A stretch of 64,000 nt of DNA, from contig NC_062238.1 of assembly GCF_905475465.1 (NCBI RefSeq), forward strand, positions 4,320,501 through 4,384,500. The letters run 5' to 3'. This document shows, piece by piece, positions 36,249 to 48,830 of the stretch (position 1 is the stretch's first letter; the number at the start of each line of letters is the position of its first letter). The translations under genes were made by a program, and so were the position numbers. Under the pieces are notes generated by a model, which saw only the letters and a list, made by a program, of their open reading frames with translations, made no database searches and had not been told where the DNA came from. This stretch comes from Pieris napi (Eukaryota > Arthropoda > Insecta > Lepidoptera > Pieridae).

Positions 36249-39200
36249 AATTTATACTTTAATTCTTTTGTAATAAATAATAGTTATACATCTAATTAGA
36301 TTAGAAATTATACTAGAGACATTTTATTGTGTCGATCAAAAGCTTTAATAAAGCGATTGTGATTTAATTATTGAAATGTCAAATTTTTTCACAGTATCAA
36401 TTGATTTTTTAAATACTAAATTACATTAACAGCCCATTTTATTTTAATGAAAGCGATTTTTTATTCCATTTTCATAGTCCAAATTACCGTCAATTTCCAA
36501 TTGATTTTAAAGTACTTGACAATCAATATGCGTGTTCTGTGCATTATGCTTTGTTCAAAATTTTAAAGGAATCCCAAAAATCAATATCCATTTGTTTATA
36601 GTTACTACTAGATACATCTGTCACCTTTGACGTAAATGAGTTTTACGTCACGTAGAGTATTTCCGGCAAGTACCGAATTAAAAATAATCCGCATTAGAGC
36701 TTCTGATTTTCAAAAGGTGATACAGATTCTATAATCCATTTATGTAAGTAAATAATACGCGTAAACCGTAAAATGTTTCTTAGTAAAGCCAATTGTATGG
36801 GCCGAAATTATAATACAAAAACTGTTGACGTGAAATTTATACCTGGCTCCCATGAATGGTGTTATTTTTGTTCAAAGTCTGACCGAAAAAAGAGAAACGA
36901 TAAAATATGGCCGCCGTTATACGTTATGCGCTTGTGCCGTTTTCGGACTTGCGCATTTTGACTCTGAGTACTAATGGTATTCGAACTCAAATCGATTGTT
37001 CTAACAATTGCTACGAATATCTTAAATTTTTGATCCTTTAAAATAAGATTTATTTCTTACATTATTTTGATACAGGTCACATATTATTTCCTATCTGTTT
37101 TCCTGTTTAATGACTGATTAAAATAATAAAAATATATACTACCGTGAAACAAACAAAATCCTAAGCGTTCTGCTTCAGACTCAACTCATTTTAGTAATCT
37201 AGATTCGATCGAGATTCTGTGGTAGAAGTTGCGCAAGCTTTTGTCAAAAGATGCGCGGCATCTGTCAGTGGCCAAATAAGACGAATTCCTATCAATATTT
37301 TATCATTGTTCTTACAGAATTATACTTGATATTGTGAAAATATTAAATATTGGTCATCACAAAACCAAAATGTTCTACCAAATATTATATATAATTCATT
37401 GATACGCATATAAATTATGAGATCGCATCGATCTGTCAAAACATGCGCAGAACAAGCAGAAATTAGAAGACTTGCGCTGCTTGAGATGACAATTGACATT
37501 CCTTATGTTGGCAATTGACAATTTAGTAGATAATAATGATTTTTCTGGAGGTTGTAGTTTTGAAATAATTAAGATGCATTGTATTTTATTTAGAAACTTT
37601 TCTCACGTGCAATTAATTTGAATCAATACTTTTTGGTAAATAAAGGTATATTAGTAGGTAGTCTGTAGGTATAAATTTGGCTTTATAATCAAATTGAATG
37701 TTATTAGATAAATAATTCATCTATATCGAAACTTAATATTATTTTATTGAAACCATAAACTTTCTTTCGTATCGAGTTAAACATAATAACATCGGTTAGC
37801 GACAGTTGAATTCGAAACGTCAGTTGTGTTCGAATTTTGAAGGGGAGCGGATTAAATTGAAATTCCTTTTTTAAATTCACCAATAAGGGGAAGGGTGGCG
37901 CAGGATTGGCCCGGCGCATTCGGGCTAAATAATCCTTTAGACTGATTGACAGGGGTTTTTTTCCAATTTCTTATTTTAAGAAAATAGTTATTATATATAA
38001 ATAGCTAAATCACCTAACCTGTACTTTTACTGTAAACGTGTTAATTTTATATTTTTTTATGTTAATGATAATTCAAAGTTGTCTTAATCCTAGTAAAGTA
38101 ACATAAAATTATTACAAGGTAATTTATTACAAGTAAATTGTGTAGAAGACCACCTACCACGTGAATCGTGTCGTAAAACACCGATAATTTGAAAGGGAAA
38201 TATTAGTTCTAATAGTGATAATATCAAGTCAAACACTGAATCATTTTTAAGTAGTATAATATCTTTTGGCTTCATAATTTCCTAAATGTTTTTAAAAGTA
38301 TTATTACACGATTCTATGTTTGCCTTGAAGTTTTTGAGTAAGTTTTTAGATTAAATGTCGATCATTAATATGCTTAATAACGCTGTATCTAAATTTTTCC
38401 TTTGTTATTTTATTTTTTATGAATAATATGTTACATTTATTTAAAAACTTATAACGTTAAATTCCCTATATAATTTTTTGTCTGGAATACAATTATTAAA
38501 TGACAATAAATTTAAATATAATTCCGTGTATTAGCTATGAGATACATAGGTACCTACCTATAACGGTAAAAATTTAAAACCATGTTTGAAAAAAATCTTC
38601 TAAATAAATTCATTCGTTGGAAATAGTTAAAAACTTTACTTTAAATACGGTTAATTTGAATTTCTTTCTGGATAGTTATAAATAGTATAAATATACCTTA
38701 TGAATTAAGATTAATTATCTTGATTTAATACTATTTATACAAGTTTCGTTATATAAATCAATTAATTTCCCACCCGTTGCCAAATAAATTATGTAACTTT
38801 TATATGTATGTTGTACGAAGTATGAATAAATAAATAATTATCATTTAATATTTATAATTCTTTTGAAACAAGACCAATCAATGGAAATAATAAATATTGT
38901 TATTCAATACTTTTTCATTTTTAAGTCGATCCAATATTTAAAAATTTAAAAATTAATATCCCGAAAACTGTGAGTCAAAATTCTTGGTCTTATTTAATAT
39001 CATCATTTGACGCCGTGTATGTTCAAAAAAAATAGTTTTCTACTAAAATGCACGTATTGTTGGTTGTACGTACTCGTATAGGTTCTACCTATACGTTTAA
39101 GATGAGTTAAAAACGAGTTGTTGCGTCACCGAAGGCCGGTTAACGGTTTCACTGTCAATTGCTACAACCATTATTTACGTAATATACGTCATATTTGTTT

Positions 39201-39540
39201 ATACATTTCACTCTTAAAACAATCACTTTGGAACGTCGATAACATTGTGCTAATGAAAAGAGGAAACAACATATAAATACATTTTGTACAATCTTCTATT
39301 TAGGATAGTTTAATTTCATAATAATAGGATAGCAGGATAGTATTCTAAGAGATACACCCAATTGAAGGCCTATAGGTGAATATTTAAAACATACTTGGCA
39401 AAAACAAACATTATTTTTTGCAACCATGGTTACAAAATCATGTTGAAGTCAAACGTCACAGAAAATTATTAGATAAAACAAACGCGCATATCTTAAGGAA
39501 CGCTTCACCCTCAATATAGTTAGATGATATTATTGTCAAG
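36249..39540. other. Intergenic, no gene seen
   Basis: AT-rich. Short ORFs (36773-36961, 37704-37919, 38090-38275) lack recognisable domains. 37190-37270 and 37430-37510 are less AT-rich and share ATCTGTCA plus TGCGC words, but I see no clear structure. Confidence 0.5.
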
Positions 39541-39630
39541 GGGTAGGTATGGAAGGGGTGGCGTTACGGAGGCTTTGTCGGGAGTCGTCGTTCGCACTGC
39601 GCAGTTTCCCCACGCCTCCTTTCCGGTAAG
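39541..39630 (+). promoter_or_regulatory. GC-rich island ending in a splice donor
   Basis: Ninety bases of markedly higher G+C (GTCGGGAGTCGTCGTTCGCA, CTGCGCAGTTTCCCCACGCC) end in TTCCG|GTAAGTT, a strong donor at 39626. It resembles the islands at 36.2, 47.1 and 48.4 kb, and may be another alternative first exon. Confidence 0.3.
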
Positions 39631-40572
39631 TTGCATGCTTACAAATTCAATACAACTTGTTAGCTTTTTTACTAAGATTTTAACTGTATAGATCATATTT
39701 ATGATTTGCTTCACTGACATTTTTGCTAATATTATTCTTATAAAAAAACGTTAAAAAAAAGTTTTTTTTTATAAAAAATCTATCGTATTTTTATTTTCTT
39801 AATGTACTGATTGAGGTTATATATACGTAATGGAATTTAACCATGTTAGATCATTATAATAGATAATAAACGGACACGTAATGGCGGCCTTCGATATATA
39901 TACCTATAGTTTGTAAAATTCGTTTTCGTTACGTCAAGTGTGAATTAAAATGTTATTCGTATCTTCTTATAATTGGAATAGCTTGTATCACTTTGTTCTT
40001 TAAGTAATAATTAGGATAGCACGATACAAAATAGGCGAAATAACTACTTAAAAAACGGCTAACAAGCAAACCCTAAAAAAGATACCATGTTTGAATGAAA
40101 TCGAATATATCGCGCATATATTTTTTACTATAACAATGCTTCCGCTGAAAAGAAAAGTAAGTAGGTACTTTTTCGCAAATTTTCTTTTCTGAAATTCACA
40201 CAAATGTATAAGTTATTATCTATACGCTGATATTCTGGAATAATTCCATTTTTATTTGAATGATAGGCCTAAAATTCCGCATTACATCGGCTTAGAGAAT
40301 AGGAAGTAATGTCGGTACGTGACAAGTTTAACAATTTAACGATGCCCTTACAACTTATCGAAGCCATCTTTACGAGCCTACATTTTTATTTCATGGAATT
40401 TTATATGTTTAACAAGGTTTTTGTGATTCGAATAAGTAGGTATTTATTTCGCGAATTACACGCTATACGCCATTGGGAGCCATTTTGCGTCTGTTTAAAA
40501 AAAATGTTTATTATGGAACATAAGATACAGGTATCACTTATTCCACGTCATTAAATTTGAATTTGTAGGCAT

Positions 40573-40660
40573 CCCTACTCATCGGCAAAGAAGACAGAGG
40601 GTGTAGGCCGAGAGAAAAAGCCGGCGTAAAGAACTCTCGGTACTCTTTTAAAATAGCAAA
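40573..40660 (+). mobile_element. Retroposon fragment
   Basis: CAAAGAAGACAGAGGGTGTA, GAGAAAAAGCCGGCGTAAAG and AACTCTCGGTACTCTTTT form a block I recognise as common in lepidopteran genomes. Borders are not clear. Confidence 0.4.
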
Positions 40661-41582
40661 TCGTCATTCATTGACTGCTCTTCATTATAGGTTTTTTCAG
40701 CGGTAATCCACCACCACGTTAAATTCAATTAAATTATACGATATAAGCGCTAATTTATGGTTCTCTCTATTAGGTAAAAAGCACATTGAACGTTACGTTT
40801 TATAAATTCCCGTTAAAATCCCTTAACGAAGATTGACTCCATTTTAACGTTATTCACTATTCTCTTTTATTTAATATTGCCTTGTGTAGCCATTCTGAAA
40901 GATGTCAAATATATTGTTTCCCTACTAGTACTATATGCTTGAGAATCTCTAGGATCTGACTCCTAAATCTCAATCTGTCTCTCTTTTCAACATTCATGCG
41001 ATAAGGACAATACTAAACTTGAGTATATTTTGATCAACTTTATCCTTGTAATCGCAATTATTCATACGTTCTACATTACGAATCTAAGACTTTATATGCA
41101 ATAATTTATCATGTCACTCTTTATAGCAGCAAAGTGCATGTCACAACCGTTTATATCCTTTAAATATTTATAATATGTGGGTTTATAGTTTAGGTATGAT
41201 CAGCAAAATAGAAAACCTTTCTCGTGGTTTAAATTTTAGGAGTGTATCAGTGATATTCATTAAGAAGTAAGTAGTATAGGGATTTTGCTAACATAATCCT
41301 CATACAGGCTTTGACTTTTTGAATCATGTAAAAGATATTTGAAGGTTTCAAAGGAAATTGTTCGGCACCTGGACTTACAATACTTCACATTACCAATGCC
41401 TAGTCGGTTTCTATAGAGATCGCGTTACAAATCCAATTAATAAAAATCGTATTGACAAACAATATGGTGGCTGACTGTCTATTGTTTGGTAGAATAAGAT
41501 TACCTACTTCTGATTCTTTCTGATTTCTTTCTTCTTCTTTTATTCTTATTCTGTCTGTATGAATGTCTACAATTAATACATA

Positions 41583-41740
41583 TATTATTTATTTATTTCC
41601 AACACGCATATATACAGCTTTTACAATACCTAACATAGTAATAATACCTAATAATAATTAAAAATTAAAACAAACTTAAAAAGTTTGGTGCCTGTGGTGT
41701 ACCTTCAACGCTGGCAGCATTTCCTCACTGTATTGCTATA
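41583..41740 (-). mobile_element. LINE 3' end
   Basis: On the minus strand: ACAGTGAGGAAATGCTGCCA, GCGTTGAAGGTACACCACAG, then AT-rich sequence ending AATAAATAAAT. This layout is typical of a lepidopteran non-LTR element tail. Confidence 0.5.
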
Positions 41741-41888
41741 CTTATTTGTTTAATTTTAGTTTAATCCCACAACTATCTGTAATAAAAACTTAAACATTGT
41801 TTAGATGTCGAAAGGTAATAAATAACTACGTATTGAGGAGGTCTATATTTTAAACAGTAGCTCTACCATGAGATTGAGAATGGGATAA

Positions 41889-42182
41889 TCTAATATATAA
41901 AATTCTCGTGTCGCGGTGTTTGTGGAAAAACTCCTCCGAAACGGCTCGACCGATTCTCATGAAATTTTGTGTGCATATTGGGTATGTCTGAGAATCGAAC
42001 AACATCTATTTTTCATCCCCCTAAATGTTAAGGGTAGTCCACTCCTATTTTTTTATATATTTTTTTTATGATACAGCATTAAAAATACATACAACCCCTA
42101 ACTTTCACCCCTCTACGATCAACCCCTATTTTTTTATTATAAATGATATACATGGCAAAACGACGTTTGCCCGGTCAGCTAG
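41889..42182 (+). mobile_element. Non-autonomous Helitron, intact ends
   Basis: Starts TCTAATATATAAAATTCTCG and ends with the hairpin GGCAAA-ACGACG-TTTGCC (42154-42171), 11 bp before the end, then GGTCAGCTAG. Host A at 41888 and T at 42183 flank it, as Helitrons require. 294 bp, no coding capacity. All hallmarks are intact, unlike the older copy at 5731-6075. Confidence 0.9.
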
Positions 42183-45100
42183 TAAAGTATAATATCTCAG
42201 CGAACAGCGCCTTAGTAGGTACCTACTTGCAAAACAAACGTTCACATTTTATTTTGAGAGATCTTCACTAAACTCAGCATATTATTTTAAATAGTAAAAT
42301 TTGTATACCTAAAGAGCCACTATAAGGCATCAAAGTTGGAACTAAACCGACCTACTAGAAAATAATTTAAACACAAAGGTATCATAAACCCACTCGGTCT
42401 TTTTATCGAAATGCAATAAACTATGAAATATTTTTGTCCTTTTTTGTGGCCCTTTATCCCCTTAGCCTACTAATTGGGAACAATAAAAGTATAAAGTTTA
42501 GTTCGTTAGTCTTTGCTGATAGTACAAGCTCAAACTAAAATGGTAATCAAATATCAATGATTCATTTATATACTAAATGTGGCGCTTTCGATTACAACTG
42601 GGCGAGGTTTCTTGTTTTGAATAAGTACATATATGATATAGAAAATAATGAAAGAGGTTTTGTACATACTGTCTACGTTTAATTTAAATTTAATATGGGT
42701 ATACAATTGCTCATTTTATTGGTTTTTTAATCAATTACGTCAATTGATGCTTGCAATGCTTTACACGAGGCACAGTCTTAGTATTCTCTTTACAATCCGG
42801 GAAGGGAAATACAGTTGCGACAATTAAAATTATTTCAATCGACCTAGTGGCTATTTTATATATGAATATCACTTTGAAATAGGGTTCGTAATACGCGAAC
42901 ATTTAGGTACGTACCTACTTATTTACGGTGAAATTAATAAGGGAAATTTATCATAATCTAAATAAAAACTAAATAATAATAAATATCTTAAATCATTTTA
43001 TATTCTATAGATATTAGTTAGAGGCGAGTTTTTTGGACTTTAAGTTCCCGGTTTCCTGTTAATATATACCTATAGGAAGAAAAAATCTATTGGGTAAAAG
43101 CCGGAATTATGACGCACCGCCTCTGGGAGTCGCACGCTTAAATGAAATAATCAACACTGGTTATTATAGAAACTTAAGATATTTAATTAATTATCAATCT
43201 TAAAACATGTGATCGCATGTATTTTTATTTGGTAAAATTCCATCTAAACACGAATGACCCGCTTCTGTTGTTATATTTAAAAATAGGCTTATCTTTGTTA
43301 AATCTAGATTAAAATACCTTGAAATGTCACCGAAACTAGATAATGTATTAATCTATCTTCGTGCGTCAATATTAGTGCAAAACATAAATTATAGGTGCAA
43401 TTTAAGTGTTTTATATACCTACTAAAATTTATATACAATAATGTCACTATATTTTTTTAATTTTATTAGTTTTTAATATATACATTATCTTAGTATGTAA
43501 AAATATATTTAAATGGAATTTTAGATTTGTGTCGGGTAGGTACCTAATTGACCCTTAGGTATTAATTTTTAGCTAGGTTACAATTGACTAAAAACAATAT
43601 TTTATTTTATATACATGAACTTGCTTTGTGATATATTGCGAATATTGAAATATATACGTAGTATAGTATACGTATAATATACTTTATAGTTCTTTACAGT
43701 AGGTACTTTATTACAATAGACAATAAAATATCAATATTTCAGAATTTGTAGACTATATACAGTAACTTTATATAATACCGTACATACAAATACAATCCTA
43801 TTATTTTATGATGCTTAGTTATTGGAGGATTCTGAGTTTGCGCAACAACGCCTCCCAGCCTGTCGATAAAGCCAGCTTCAGTACGCATGTGCGGAACTCG
43901 GTACTTTGATTACATTATTTCCTATTATCTATGCTAATGTAGCATTTAATATGAAACCTTTGAAATCTTGTACGCGCCCAATCCCTTATATTTCCTTCAA
44001 CAATATTTCTGCATTATCTATCCGAATTTTATATTAACATTTCATACCGATCGAACTTGAATTTATTTTGTGATATAGACAACTGAATTCTATATTATAT
44101 TACTTACATACAACATAAATGCGTACTTATTTAATCGAAAATTATAAAGTAATAATACATCGTTGAAAGTTTACTCGTGATTTCTGAAATGCCTATTAGC
44201 ACTCATTAACATTTTTTACTTTCCTTATAATTTAGTATTTTATTAGAAAAATTAACACAATTTTACCTCACTGCCGTATTTAGTTCGTTTATAAAAGTAA
44301 ATTGTCGGTAAAGTCGTATCTAATGTGATTCATGGGATAAAAATAAAATAGTGCCTAACTACGTTTATGATATGTAGGTACATCGTAAACGAAACTGTTC
44401 GTTAAAATAAACAAAAAGTCTACATATATTAATAGTGAAGTTAGCAACGGTACCTAATATGCTAACTTCAGCTGAGACGGTATGAAACTAACAAAATTAA
44501 AGTATATAGATATGTTTAAAATATAACAAAAGCTTTTAAGAGTTCAAAACTTGCGTGACAAACTAATATCAAAATTAATGTATTTTATTACTCAGCAACT
44601 CACTGTCATTAACTTCCGAAGTTCGTAAAATGTTCTAAATAAATAATTTATCATTGACTCGCGTGCCTTCCGTATCAAGTTTCAACTCTCAAGGGCTCTA
44701 TTTAATCAAGGCTCTTTTATTAGAAACCTAAATAGTAAATAAGAACAAGTATATTTACATCAATCTTCCAGACTTTCTAGAGTTGTTTTATAGAAATGAT
44801 TCAAAACGATCAAACATTACTTACAGAAGCGCAATGTTTAAAAATAGAACCCAAAACTAAAATTACGAAAAGTCTAACAACGAACTACAACATTGAGTCG
44901 ATTTTATTTATTAATATATTTTTAGGTTATATGATATTTAAGCGTTAGTAAAATCACTTATGTATAACAGTAAATTGTAGTTAAAAGGCGATAAGATATA
45001 CTTATTTAAAACAATGTCGTGAACCTAGGTTCAACATACAATATGTAAATAAAATACATCCACATAATTTATGCAACATGTAATAACAAACATTTATTTT

Positions 45101-45940
45101 GAAAAATAAACCCTATTCAGAATTGTAAACGCCACCTGTCCTTAACACCGTTGAGTTAAAATAACCTTCGTGTGTAAGAGGAAGTTACATCATTTATTTA
45201 CAAATTCCATCATTCATCAATTCCTGAATTAAATTTAGGTATGTGCGTAATAAATTAGATTTTTATCTTACATTAGCTCTCAAAAGTATGAGATTTTGAC
45301 TTATTCTAATTAAGTGGGAAATTAAAGTAAAGGCATTTATTTTTAGTAGGTAATAAAAAAGTTATCGTCTCTTTCTATCAATTGTGTTTACGTTATGATA
45401 AAGAGAGACAGATTATCATAAGTAGGTACAGAAGACTGATACAGTTTACACGTCTCTTTAGTTACGATTTACACGTCTTCAGAAACTTTTTTTGCCTACT
45501 ATAAGTTACTAGGGCTATACACGGAAACTTTAAATAGATAGGCCTTTTAATCTACCGATTTAATCAAAGAAAGTATCTTCTAGATCGCATTGGACCTTTT
45601 TAATTAAAACTTTGTACCGTAACTCATTCTCCAGATAATCCAAGATATCTTGGGTAAATAAAGCTTTATCAGCTACCTGTTAAAATGACAAACATAGTTT
45701 AATCTAGTTTGATATGATATTATGAAGCAAACATAGATACAGCAGCTTCCGCCCTAATATGTTATCTCTGTCATCTGGGTTAAGTCGATAATCTTGGAAA
45801 TTTAAAATTTAGACATGATTTTCGAAATTTAAATGTTGATTTTTTAATGAGGAACTTTACTATATTTATGTAATATCAATAACTATGTAGGGTTTTATTA
45901 AAATAATTGGTTCGAGGGAAAAGAGCATGCAGGTTATAAG
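42183..45940. other. Intergenic, no gene seen
   Basis: AT-rich with no ORF over 60 codons of interest. 43830-43910 is less AT-rich (CAACAACGCCTCCCAGCCTG). Palindromic TAGGTACCTA-type words recur (about 42220, 42905 and 43540). Confidence 0.5.
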
Positions 45941-45944
45941 ACAT

Positions 45945-46035
45945 ACCGCAGCCAGGAGTCTTTTTGAAATACATGGAGGCCGTATTTGTAGGGAAAACCT
46001 CTGGGAGCTGATTCCACAATACTAGTTCGCAAAAG
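45945..46035 (+). mobile_element. Possible retroposon fragment
   Basis: ACATGGAGGCCGTATTTGTA, AACCTCTGGGAGCTGATTCC and ACAATACTAGTTCGC resemble a common lepidopteran repeat block. Short and weak. Confidence 0.3.
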
Positions 46036-46769
46036 AAAATGCCTAGATTATTTTACTTGAGATTTATTATTGACTTGAGGCTTTATACCTTTACTAGTGA
46101 TTTAGACAGTAGGTAATTACATCACATTTACGTATTTTTCACTTATTTTAATAGGCATGTGATCAGACCTTTCAACGTTAATAGTATCTATCAAAAATCA
46201 ATTCCAAAACAAGCGGGTAAACGTCATAAAACCAAGTAGGTATGTCGTCATGAACAATTTACACCAATAACTATAATAATTTATTTATTAATTAAATAAT
46301 TTTGCCAAAATTTTTTGTAGAATTGCCTAAATATCCACTTATTTGTATTCGATCATTAATAAATCAACATAGACGAATCGTTGAAATGACACACATTTGT
46401 CTAAAAATATCGTTTAATGTACGACAGGAAGAATGTAATAAATTCTATGTCATTGACCTCATCACATATGGCTACTAAATTGTCTTTATACTAATAGCGT
46501 TTATACATTAGTTTAGCGCACAAATTACTAACATAGTTTAGTATATCTAAAGGTATTTTTACCTAATTTTCATAAATACCCAAAAAAATAAAGACTACTC
46601 ATTATATCTCCCCAGTACGAATATAGTATCGTATTTGTTTTCGACAAATTAAATTGTCCAGACTTGAGACGAGCTAAGGAATTTTAGTCGAGTTCAATAT
46701 GAAGTCTTTAAAACTAAGAGTTCTTAAAACCCAAAGGCCAGACGACGAAAGGACTCCGTAGCAATGTGG

Positions 46770-47117
46770 CAAAAATGCCGTTCAATTTATTCCCAAATTT
46801 TATTCCCGACTGGTCCCTTTTTGTTGCCATCTGCTCAGCGAGCCGACCCAACTCCAGACAGCTCCACCCTAAAAACCGTTTAGATGAGATTTCTATTTCC
46901 TTCACACCCGAACTAAACGTGCTTTCGCTGTCCCTGTCTAATCGCCGGTATATCCAGGACCCGTCTCCCGTCTCGTTTTCGCACATGCGCATGGATAATT
47001 CCATCCTTTCTGGCTCGTACTAATTCGTGTATTTCCGCTTCCCACACGAGCGGCAGCCATTTTTGGCGGGACTGACAGTCAACGCCAGTTTGGCGCGTAT
47101 CTAGCAGGATGAACAAG
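46770..47117 (+). promoter_or_regulatory. Housekeeping-like promoter island with possible start exon
   Basis: About 340 bp much richer in G+C than its flanks and open on both strands without family resemblance. Contains CGCACATGCGCATGG (NRF1-like), a GCCAT Pho/YY1-type core, and two E2F-type sites, TTTTTGGCGGG (47060-47070) and TTTGGCGCG (47089-47097). It ends GCAGG-ATG-AAC-AAG|GTCAGT, a plausible tiny coding exon (ATG at 47109, donor at 47118). The next exon candidate is at 47225. A conserved enhancer is the main alternative. Confidence 0.4.
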
Positions 47118-47224
47118 GTCAGTCTCCATAACTGGAAGCTTTCAATATAAATAAATCTAAGCGATTCCCCTGTTTATGTTCCAATTAAGAATTACTACTT
47201 ACATTTGCCGTTCAAACATTTCAG

Positions 47225-47268
47225 GTGAAGAGAGATGCAGTGCGGATGCTGGGACATCAATTTCCTTC
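47225..47268 (+). other. Candidate internal exon of an unannotated transcript
   Basis: Forty-four bases bounded by an acceptor (AAACATTTCAG) and a strong donor (C|GTAAGT). Joined in phase to the ATG-AAC-AAG exon ending at 47117 it reads MNKVKRDAVRMLGHQFP with no stop. A third exon from 47951 (acceptor TTTTTAAATCAG) would end at TAA 48021-48023, overlapping an AATAAA at 48022, for a 41-residue product. No known protein recognised; it could be a noncoding RNA. Confidence 0.25.
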
Positions 47269-48319
47269 GTAAGTATTGATAATCTGTTTAAGCTGTAGTT
47301 TAAATGTGAATTCTGTAGGGTTGTAAAGAATCTTATGTATAAAGCGACTATCAAATTAGTAATAGGTACTTGATTGTTTCCCCGGGAATCGACGATCCTC
47401 GGAAGCGGTTTATACACATATTGTAAACGACGCCGTGTAAAAATTGTATAACGACAGAAAATAACCGGTGTTGAACTTCGTTTATACATTCAATGGTTTT
47501 AGAAAATTGCCCAAAATGCCTTTGCTAAAGGTACTTTTACAATGGGTTTTTGTCTGTTAATGAACGACAAAGGTTCTCTTGTTATAATTGTTCCTGTCCG
47601 GTATTCATTAGCATTTCCTACTTTCTGTTTGAAGATTCAACAAAAAACGAAATCACGTTGTTAACGTCTATTTGAAGTACAAGAAATAGTTAAAATATAG
47701 TTCTGAGGTGTTTAAAACATATTTAGCAACAAATAATTTATTAAAAACATAATCTCTTAATTTGCGCAGAGGAAATATAATAGTATTTCTTTCCAAGGTT
47801 TTATTTTTTTAGTAAAATGTACAGAACTCTACGTATCGATTATACTATTATAAAGACAAGAGTCTAGACTGTATTTGCAAATAACTTCGTGATTATCATT
47901 TTAATTCAAACGTGTATAAGCTTTGTTTGTCATTACGGTTTTTAAATCAGGTATACTAGGCCCCATTGTCTCGTGCGTAGTAAAATGCAAATGAGACCAA
48001 ACCGGTCCCATAATATGTACTAATAAATTGCATTGAGTATTATAACAATGACCCCAGTTCATGGTTTAAGTTATGAAACAAGAAAATTTAAATTTGGAAT
48101 CTTTAGTGCTATGGAATATTACGATCTGACTCACAGCTTTCTAATAAAAATTATAAACCTATTAGCGTTTCATGAGCCTGAATGATTCTCGTCTTCCATG
48201 TAAACAGACAGCAATTATGCAGAGCAAACTAACAAAACGTGTAAATGGGCCAATTACCGTCGGCTATGTAGGCTGCCGTACAATTAGTGGCTAGCTAATA
48301 GCTTTCATCACCAATGTTT

Positions 48320-48427
48320 CATGTGAGACGGCGTGTGGGAGACGCATCAGAACGGAGTCGTCTCTCGTTGTGATCACACGGTGTTCGATTTTTGATTTCG
48401 TGTTTGATTATGTTTGGATTTTATTCG
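48320..48427 (+). promoter_or_regulatory. Promoter/exon-like island upstream of mir-10
   Basis: GAGACGGCGTGTGGGAGACG, Inr-like CATCAGAAC and CGTCTCTCGTTGTGATCAC, then ATG at 48410 with six codons ending at TTCG|GTGAGT (donor at 48428). It lies 1.9 kb upstream of mir-10 on the same strand, so it could be a first exon of the mir-10 primary transcript or of a longer Hox-cluster RNA. Confidence 0.35.
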
Positions 48428-48639
48428 GTGAGTCGTTTCTGTTACCGCGCGAGAATAAATCAATAGATTTTACGCTTCCGTGTTTTTAGGTTTTGATATA
48501 AAAATATAATTGGATAAAATTTTAATTTCGTAGACGAATAACAATAGATGTCTAACAGCTGTTATGTTAGCCACTTTATCTTGAATTTTGAGGTTGTAGG
48601 TTTGAAATGAGAAGGTTTGATAAAAGGGTGGATCAACTT

Positions 48640-48830
48640 ATCCTGGGTACCTATAAAGTGGGGGTCTGAGCCATTCATTGTGTAGGGCGGGGGCGGCGAT
48701 TGCCTATGTCCGGAGTGCGCATGCCTATGACCCACTTCGCGCTTGTGAGGTCGGCCTCGTACCAACCTTGGCGAATCAGAGAATTTGCGGCCCGCGCAGA
48801 CATTGTGACGCGCAATGGCGACGGATACGA
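48640..48830. promoter_or_regulatory. GC-rich candidate regulatory patch
   Basis: Strong local rise in G+C (TAGGGCGGGGGCGGCGATTG, TTGCGGCCCGCGCAGACATT) with no repeat hallmark, 1.5 kb upstream of mir-10. The minus-strand ORF at 48562-48765 has no known domain. Function inferred from composition and place. Confidence 0.3.

Noticed and set aside
36773..36961. 62-codon ORF with Cys/His residues as a zinc-finger gene
   Set aside because: Spacing does not fit a known zinc finger, and no splice or promoter context supports it.
46714..47116. Overlapping 67-96-residue ORFs on both strands as proteins
   Set aside because: No recognisable domain; openness follows from base composition. The island is better read as a promoter.
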